The translations under genes and the position numbers were made by a program. Positions 50,401 to 59,400 of a stretch of 64,000 bases of DNA are shown here, one piece after another; the stretch's first letter is position 1; each line of letters starts with the position of its first letter. A model generated the notes under the pieces. The model had not been told where the DNA came from and ran no database searches. It was given only the letters and a program-made list of their open reading frames with translations. Source of the DNA: Watersipora subatra (lineage: Eukaryota > Bryozoa > Gymnolaemata > Cheilostomatida > Watersiporidae); contig NC_088714.1 of NCBI RefSeq assembly GCF_963576615.1, positions 38,850,572 to 38,914,571 on the forward strand, given 5' to 3'.

Positions 50401-53400
50401 AGTAGGTATCAGGGATTACGTGTATGTCACAATTTCCATTTCCATAATTCGTTTCCATATAATTTCCATTTCCATAAAATTTCCATAATTTATTTCCATA
50501 TTAATTCCATTTCCATAAAATTTCCCTACATCATTTCTACATATATTATTTCCATAACATTTCTCTACTTCATTTCTATATTATTTTCATTTCCATAACA
50601 TTTCCATAATTCATTTCTATATTATTTTCATATTAATTCCATTTCCATAACATTTCCATATTATTTCCATTTCAATAACATTTCCATCTTATTTCCATTT
50701 CAATAACATCTCCATATTTCTAAAATAAAATTTCCATATCCATTTCCCTAAAATTATGGAAATATTTATGTTTATGAAAACAATGATATACAGGGGGGCT
50801 GTATATCATTGGCTGTATATCATTGCTGTATGGGGCTGTGGGGGGCTGTATATCATTGATGGAAATGGATATGAAAAAGTAAACATTTCCATAATATGTT
50901 TAGCGATCCCTGGTAGGTATTGAATTGCTTTAAATAATAAGCATATATTAGAGTAATAAACTATAATCATCATTTCTTTAATATGAGCATTAATTACTAT
51001 CCTAACTGGAAATTCATGATCCTTGTTTAACCCTTCTCATGGCTGATGTTATTGATCTAGTCAATCACTACGACTGACTAGCACAAAAAAGGGGCGTGGC
51101 CTAAACGCTCCTTGTTGGCACTGGAAACGCTCGTGTAGTTATCACTCTAGGGGGAGATAACTCTATGGGTATGCCTCCCTTTAACAGCTGCTCGGTGCTC
51201 CTCACTCACATCCATAGCAATCAAAACTAGAGTGTTGGTGCAGCGATATCCCAAAGACCATATGTCATTCTTTAGACGGCTCTTAATATCATCTGTGAAA
51301 TTTCACACATATATAAGGCAAAGGGCATTTGAGCGAGTTAAACAATGATATACAGCCCCCAAGTATAGGCGACGGCTGTCATATCGGCAGGGTTTAATGA
51401 TCATGCTTTGTTAGGATTGTGCTATCCTGGGTTTCGAAGCTAAAACTGTTCTCGCGGGGCGGTTGCGTTGCCTTGTTTGGTTTTGGAAAACCTGACTCGC
51501 TGTTATCCTGTTATTAGCTCAATCAGTCAGTAGGCTCCGCAATTCACAATAGCAAACCTTGAATTTCTACAATGTAGGGGTAATACCTAACTAAAAAATG
51601 GATCCATGGAAAATAAAACATTTCAAATTATCTACTTTTACTAATTTTGAAATTGGTAGGTGTCGTAGTATATGCTTAAAGTTAAATATAATTTACCCAA
51701 AATCACCCGAACAACGGCCTTTTTTCCTAGTTTTTGATTAATATTTTCCCACCCCTAATATAAAATGACAAAGTCTTTCATTGTTGTCACATTATTTTAC
51801 TTGGCCAATAAGATGGGACAGTAGGCAAAGCTGTGGAGCGTAGTTTTCATACTCAAAATCTAAATATAAAACCGAATTCGGGCTATTTTACGATTGCGAC
51901 TATTCATATCGTGAATGCTTGTGAATGGCAACTGACTGATCATAACAGTGACATTATTGGGCAACTATATTTGACAACAAAATGAAACCAACAGAACAAT
52001 AAAATAACCACTATGGTTCATAATATTTGTAGATTTACAAGGGGCTTTATTCAGCATATTTATTTGTTCGGGTGCCATGTTCGAGTTCATTCCAACAGAG
52101 CTTGATCATTAAGCCCCGCCCACATGATGCCCGTCGCCTATCGTTATGGGGGCTGTATATGATTGGTTAAAATAAGCTTTAGGTGTTCCTTCAAAATTCA
52201 ACTTTGGTAAAGGTAGATTTAATATTTATTTAATGTTGTATATTCATATGATGAGTATTGCAGGAGTGGTTAGAAGCTACAGTTGCATATATACATATGC
52301 CTGTTTTACTGCTGTGAATGCTGTGACAATGTCGGCCAACAACAGCGAGTATTCTAGTATCGTCCATGACTAAAACATGAGGGCTCAGGCTAATTTAGTA
52401 CTGCCTTAAGGTTTATTCATCGCATTACCACTAAAGTTCGTATTCTACACACAAAATGTTTAGGTGATAATAGCTGAGGACATTACTCGCTAGTAATTTC
52501 ATGCTAAAGATAAAGTAATGTTCATAATTTTGAGTTTGAACTTTTTATTTCAGATTTCAAGAGTCAAAAGACAAACTACACCTTCCAATAATGTGTGCAA
52601 TCTTCTCATCCAGTCAGATCCAGAGATGTGGAAATACTTTGAGACGTTATTTCCTGTGGTAAACAGCAGTTGCCTTTAGTTGTCATATTAGTAGCTGATT
52701 GCCATAACAATCATTGGTTTGAGTGGTGTAGCCATAGATGTGTAGTGTAGCCATAGATGTGTGGTGTAGCCATAGATGTGTAGTGTAGCCATAGACGTGT
52801 AGTGTAGCCATAGACGTGTAGCGTAGCCATAGATGTGTAGTGTAGCCATAGATGTGTAGTGTTGCCATAGATGTGTAGCGTAGCCATAGATGTGTAGCGT
52901 AGCCCTAGATGTGTAGTGTAGCCATAGATGTGTAGCGTTGCCATAGATGTGTGGTGTAGCCATAGATGTGTGGCATAGACATATATGTGTAGCGTAGCCA
53001 TAGATGTGTAGTGTAGCCATAGATGTGTTGTGTAGCCATAGATGTGGAGTGTAGCTATAGATGTGGGGTGTCGCCATAGATGTGTAGTGTAGCCGTAGAT
53101 GTGTAGTGTATCCATAGATGTGTAGTGTAGCCATATATGTGTAGTGTAGCCGTATATGTGTAGTGTAGCCGTATATGTGTAGTGTAGTCGTAGATGTGTA
53201 GTGTAGCCATATATGTGTAGTGTAGCCATATATGCGTAGTGTAGCCATAGATGTGTAGCGTAGCCATAGATGTGTAGTGTACCCATATTTGTGTAGTGTA
53301 GCCGTAGATGTGTAGTGTAGCCATATATGTGTAGTGTAGCCATAGATGTGTGGTGTAGCCATAGATGTGTAGTGTAGCCATAGATGTGTAGCGTTGCCAT

Positions 53401-56400
53401 AGATGTGTGGTGTAGCCATAGATGTGTGGCATAGACATATATGTGTAGCGTAGCCATAGATGTGTAGTGTAGCCATAGATGTGTTGTGTAGCCATAGATG
53501 TGGAGTGTAGCTATAGATGTGGGGTGTCGCCATAGATGTGTAGTGTAGCCGTAGATGTGTAGTGTATCCATAGATGTGTAGTGTAGCCATATATGTGTAG
53601 TGTAGCCGTATATGTGTAGTGTAGCCGTATATGTGTAGTGTAGTCGTAGATGTGTAGTGTAGCCATATATGTGTAGTGTAGCCATATATGCGTAGTGTAG
53701 CCATAGATGTGTAGCGTAGCCATAGATGTGTAGTGTACCCATATTTGTGTAGTGTAGCCGTAGATGTGTAGTGTAGCCATATATGTGTAGTGTAGCCATA
53801 GATGTGTGGTGTAGCCATAGATGTGTAGTATAACCATAGATGTCCAGTGTAGCCATAGATGTGTAGCGTAGCCATAGATGTGTAGTGTAGCCATAGATGT
53901 GTAGTGCAGCCGTATATGTGTAGTATAGTCGTAGATGTGTAGTGTAGCCATATATGTGTAGTGTAGCCATAGATGTGTAGTGTACCCATAGATGTGTAGT
54001 TTAGCCATATATGTGTAGTGTAGACATAGATGTGTAGTGTAGCCATAGATGTTTAGTGTAGCCATACATGTGTAGTGTAGCCATAGATGTGTAGTTTAGC
54101 CATATATGTGTAGTGTAGCCATAGATGTGTAGTGTAGCCATAGATGTGTAGTGTAGCCATAGATGTGTAGTGTAGGCATAGATGTGTAGTGTAGCCATAG
54201 ATGTGTAGTGTAGCAATAGATGTGTAGTATAGCCATAGATGTGTAGTATAGCCATAGATGTGTAGCGTAGCCATAGATGTGGAATGTAACCATAGATGTG
54301 TAGTGTAGCCATAGATGTGTAGTGTAGCCATAGATGTGTAGAGTAGCCTTAGCTTTTTTGATGATTGTTGAAAAAGAAGGAGAGTTAAGAACCTCCCACC
54401 ATTAGCACAATCCATCTAACCATAACTAGTAATTATCATTTGTTGTCTCGTTTAGGCTGACTCAATGGTCAAGCAAGAAATCACAGCTTTCATCAGGCAG
54501 CTCGTGCGTGAGGTCAACGGCGTATACGCCAAGGCTGACTTCAAAGGCAAAACTGGTTATCAGCTGAGAGTTGACAGACTCGTTGTGAGTTCTCTCGACC
54601 TTCTTTCGATGGCTGAGCTCTTATTTTCTTGATTGACATAGTCTTAGTTTCTCCTTCCACTCTTTCATGGCTCTTTCTGTAGATCAACAAGACGTGCAAC
54701 TCCAATAGTGATCATTGGTTCTGCAACACAAATCTGGATGTCAGTAATTTCCTCAATCTTAACACCTACACCAACCACAATGCCTACTGCCTCGCATATG
54801 TTTTGACCAATCGCGACTTCGCTGATGGCACGCTCGGTCTCGCTTGGGTTGCCAAACCTGACTGTGAGTATCTCATTTTTCTTGTGTATCACCCCTTATA
54901 GTAGCGCTACCGCTTCCTGTCACCCGCTCATCCGTTTGTCTGTTGGTAATAACCAATGCAAGCCTCTTGCAACTGTCTGTAAACAAAAACAGATTTTACT
55001 TTTCGCTGTGAATAGCGGTTAACACATTCAAATGCTAAAATTCATTTTAGTAATCATATATCATTGACTTTTATTACAGTTCACTAAGCTATTCACATTG
55101 CATAACTGTGTTAACGTACCGTTAACACAGTTGTGCATTGTGTAAAGAGAAACTGCCTGCTCCCTTTATTCTCCACAAGAATGCAAGAATAAATACACTG
55201 AATGTATCAAACACAAGAATATATTTTTGCCCAATATACATTACATGTATATAAGTATACATGAAGCCAATTCATTATACAGAGAACAATCGCGTCAAAG
55301 GACTGCGCTAGCTCTGCTGAATCGAGGTTAACAAGCTATTCATCAATATGCTTTCCTTATCAATTCCCTTTCCTTTTCGCTGCGTGCGATCGTCTCTTTT
55401 TTGTGTAGCTTGGTCGGTCTTGCATGCGTGACTCGGCTCCAGTGTATAAGTCATAATATGGCTGGTTTAGCCGAGCTGACTTTTTTGTCTTTAAAGATGT
55501 GGTTGCGTCAAATTTAAGTTGATTTTAAAAGAAAGCATTTTTTTTGTTTATCAGTTAATATGTTGTTTGTTGTGTTAGGCGATCTCATTGTCAAGATATT
55601 TGAAGATTAAAATCGAAAAAAGTTAATTGCGGTAAAAACGCTCAGGCCAAAAAACCATGCCCAGACTTTCCCAAAATGATGTAACGGAGTGATACAACCG
55701 GTCTCTATCTCTCGTATTCACTTTGGCTAATGCGATAAAAGTCTAGTCCTACACAGCTCTATTGGCATATATTTTATTTTGCATTTGCTCATGTTGGCTA
55801 GAATAAATTTTTTAATCTAGCTACAGATACATTATTATAAATGTTTCAAATGCCTCAAATAAGGAAAATTAAAAACTTGTCATATTAGCTTTCTCTAAAT
55901 GCGGTGTAAACATCTGAGTACCGACTACGTTTATGCCGGTCTACGGTAATTAGGTCATCGAGTTAACTTATTTCATCACGGCCTTTGGATCAGCTAAGTT
56001 CTCAGTTACTACTCACACCGAAAACTAGCTACTAAACAAAACAAGCATGCTGCCATCTTTGAAAATAATATGTTCGAGTATATGGCGAAACCAACTGCAT
56101 CCCAAAAAGTCATGTATAGTCAACGTTATCTAGTCATTATTATCTAGTATCAGCAGCAATTTGTAGAAAAAATTTGCTGGTCACATTCGATTAGTTAATT
56201 CAAGTACAAAACGAAGTGTTTTATGAGTTGACCGAAATAGTGAACGCAAAACAATGTCAATTTCGTTGAAATCAATTAACCCACCGATTCTGGTAAAGGA
56301 TTAATAAAACTGTTCTTGCACCTGGTTGACGGTTTGTTGAATCAGCTGTTTTCACTTAGTAGGGTGGAGCTTAAATCTTTTAAACTTGATATTTGGTCCA

Positions 56401-59400
56401 TTGGAATTGAGTCGAGCTATGCAAAAGTATCTGCCAATACAGCTCTGATTACACTTCATAAATCCATCTATCAGAGAAGATTTCAGCACAGATGGTAACA
56501 GGGCTATAATGTATTCAATATGTTCTGCAAATCATGTTTTGCATTGTCTTTAGCAGTATTATTTTATTATATAATTTTTACAAGCCAAAGAATGTCGTCG
56601 CAGCGTAAAATTTTTATTAAACCACCTATCCAAGTCGTGGCCACTCGCATAGTTTCATCTCATATAATAGGACAAATTAATCTACTGCAGCAAACTTAAA
56701 CAAAACATATTATGGTTTGTGCAGCACACATTCGTGTCTCTCTTTCTCGGTTATGGCAGTTTTCAGACCGACACGACTGCTCCCCTAGTAAACCACATGA
56801 TTATCCTGTAACAATAAAACAAATTTCATTCATATATATGTCGTTCTAACGCATATCTACTGAAAGCTTTCAATTTGAGAGTTAGATAGATTGCGAGTGT
56901 AATTTTGAAAATGAATAAATGTTTCACAAAAGGCTAAATATGCAAAGCCAACAATTCGAAGCTTTGTTTCTGAGAGTTGAAGATGAGCATTGATCAATCG
57001 ATGTTCCTCACTTTCTACAAGCGAGAAATGAACATAAATTCTAATCATAAATCTAATTTACTAGCTGAAAATGCCAAAGAAAATTTTAAGTTAATGTTAT
57101 AGCTAGATGGAATGATAAAAAGTTGTGAAACAATGATTCGTGATAGCAAAAAGTCATAATTTTACTTATTAGTAGATGTATTCATGAGTAATAAAAAATG
57201 ATTACCGTTAGTTTAGAATATATACAAAGGATACACATAGTTAACGATAAATTTACCTCCATACTCCTGTCTTTCTCTACAGTATAACGCTGTTGATGCC
57301 TGTCAGCTCTAACCATAACCTGTCTGCCCCAATCTTTAATCACCTGACACTCAGAAAACTTTGAGTCACCTTCGCATTGTTACAAATCTGTTATTCGTTA
57401 ATAAAACGTATCGCGTCCGTGCAGTATTTCAGTAAATTAATGATGCAAATTATATATCAATGTCGATGCACATAGCTAGTAGAATCTACTACTAGTCAAT
57501 GCGCGTGACTAACTAGTAATAGAGTAAGATCCCTAATAAACAGAATCTTCAAAATCACAGACAACCTGTTTGACGAGCGATAATATTTAATAAAATATAT
57601 AAAAGTTCTGTGCTGATGATTGGCTACTGAAGAGATCTTATATTAACCGCTCGTGGACTCTTTTCAGATGTATTACTCGTTACGTCACTAATGAAGCACC
57701 CGCTCGAATCTGAGCTTTTTAAAAGATTGCCTCATTCAAACGTTTTATCTGGACAGGGTTAGTCTACAAAGACAAAAATAACATCAACCTGTAGCTGATG
57801 TTTTAACCTTTTATTGGTCTTAATTTCATTAAATTGACCTTTTTGACGCAATCACATCTTTAACAGCTGGGATGGCCCTGGCCGTGTTGACTCGATCCTG
57901 TTAGCCAAGCTGGCTATTATGCAATCAATAGCATAATATGTTATTGATTGCATAATAGGGGCTCTAAAGGGGAGTGTGTAGTAGCAGCTAGCCAGTATTA
58001 TAATATTATTATATTATAATACTGCTTGCCACTATTTAGTGACCTTTTAGCCGTAATATTCGGTGCTAGTGCTTGGCTAGCTTATAGTATAGTATTGTAT
58101 AGTATAATATATAGTATAGTATAATATATTATATATATAATATATAGTATAGTATAATATAGTATAATATAGTATAGTACTTATAGTATAGTATTATATT
58201 ATAATACTGCTTGCCACTATTTAGTGACCTTTTAGCCGTAATATTCGGTGCTAGTGCTTGGCTAGCTGCTACTACACACTCCCCTTTAGAGACACCGTCA
58301 TTCCTAATGACTCGTCGACAGTGGAATAAACCAGCCTGACATCGGTTCGGTGTTGCCGGCCTGATAGATCGGTGTTGCAGGTTGATCAATGGAAGGCAGA
58401 GTGCCAACCAGGTATGACTCGACATAAGTCTCTATGTCATTAGAAACAGTTTCTCGTGGATGCAGCCTGGCCAAAACGCTTTCCTTCTCTGCCGTTGGCT
58501 TTCAGGGCCGACACCCACGTCCACTCCCATATCGGTCTGGTGGCTAAGGAACACCAGGTACTCTTTGCCCAAGGCTCTAAGTCTGGGCTGGTGGTGAACT
58601 TGCGAGCCGGGTTGACTCTCCCGGGACATCGCATTTCCGTTTCTCCTTCTGATTGCTTTGGAGCTGCCTTTGGAGCTGCCTTTGGAGCTGCCTTTGGAGC
58701 TGCCTTTGGAGCTGCCTTTGGAGCTCTTGTAGCTGAACCATGAGTTCTTGGCTAAACTTTCGGTCCTCAGCCAACTGTTTTGCCAACTCTAACTTTGCCC
58801 TTATCTCCGCTGGAGTCTCCTTCCTCCTGATTGTAGCCGGCATTACTGCCTCGCGTACCACTTGCACCATGTTGAGTAACAATTACCCATGCCATGCCTT
58901 TTAATGTCACGGATATTCATCCAATCAGATGTGAAACAAAATTTCAATGTCACGAATAATCGTCCAAGTATATGTGACACAGCATTTTAATTTCACGAAT
59001 ATTCATCCAATCATATGTGAAACAACATTTCAATGTCACAAATACTCGTCCAATCATATGTGACACAACATTTTAATTTCACGAATAGTCATCCCATCAT
59101 ATGTGACACAGCATTTCAATGTCACGAATAATGACTGCAACATCATCAATTCTTGTTGACACCAAAATGTTTTTAAGCAGTTGCCAGAATCATATAAATA
59201 AGTTTAAATTTACACCAATCATTAGCTTTAAAACAAAGCGAGTCACATAACATTTACTAAATAATTCATTTTTATAAAAGAATAATGCAAAGACTACTTT
59301 TGGATAGCGTTTTCTGATTTTTTTAAATATTTTCATTTCAATTCCGCTGACCTACATTGTGAAGTGGCTGGCCAGATCAAATTGAGGGAAGAAATGTCAG

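Larger units (their letters stand above)
48795..51169. mobile_element. 2.4-kb foldback transposon with TATG target duplication
   Basis: TATG at 48791-48794 and 51170-51173 flanks termini CCCATAGAGTTATCTCCCCC and its inverse complement. The arms, about 48,795-49,290 and about 50,240-51,169, are near-identical inverted copies of about 450 bp, apart from private insertions. The AT-rich centre holds about two copies of a 365-bp repeat (49,420-50,190) and a palindrome AAGATGTCCACTAGTTAGTG at about 49,366. No transposase is present. The superfamily is not recognised. Confidence 0.85.
48790..52553 (+). other. ADAM10-like intron 5, built mostly of transposons
   Basis: A 3.8 kb intron. Bases 48,795-51,169 are a foldback element with a nested hAT element and a 43-bp palindromic insert, and 51,342-52,166 is a TTAA-flanked element. 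Little of the original intron remains: about 170 bp between the two elements and about 390 bp before exon 6. Confidence 0.85.

Noticed and set aside
52688..54046. Minus-strand open frame of about 450 codons ([13 protein letters not shown] repeats)
   Set aside because: All frames of the 19-bp array are open at once, as expected for a stop-free unit whose period is not divisible by three. This is repetition, not coding.
54665..54892. Minus-strand frame of 75 codons opposite ADAM10 exon 8
   Set aside because: Antisense shadow of a well-supported exon.
55490..57870. Possible large inverted-repeat element bounded by TTAAAGATGTG(G/A)TTGCGTCAAA at both sides
   Set aside because: Only about 22 bp match convincingly, the surrounding arms diverge quickly and no target duplication is seen. 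Noted but not called.
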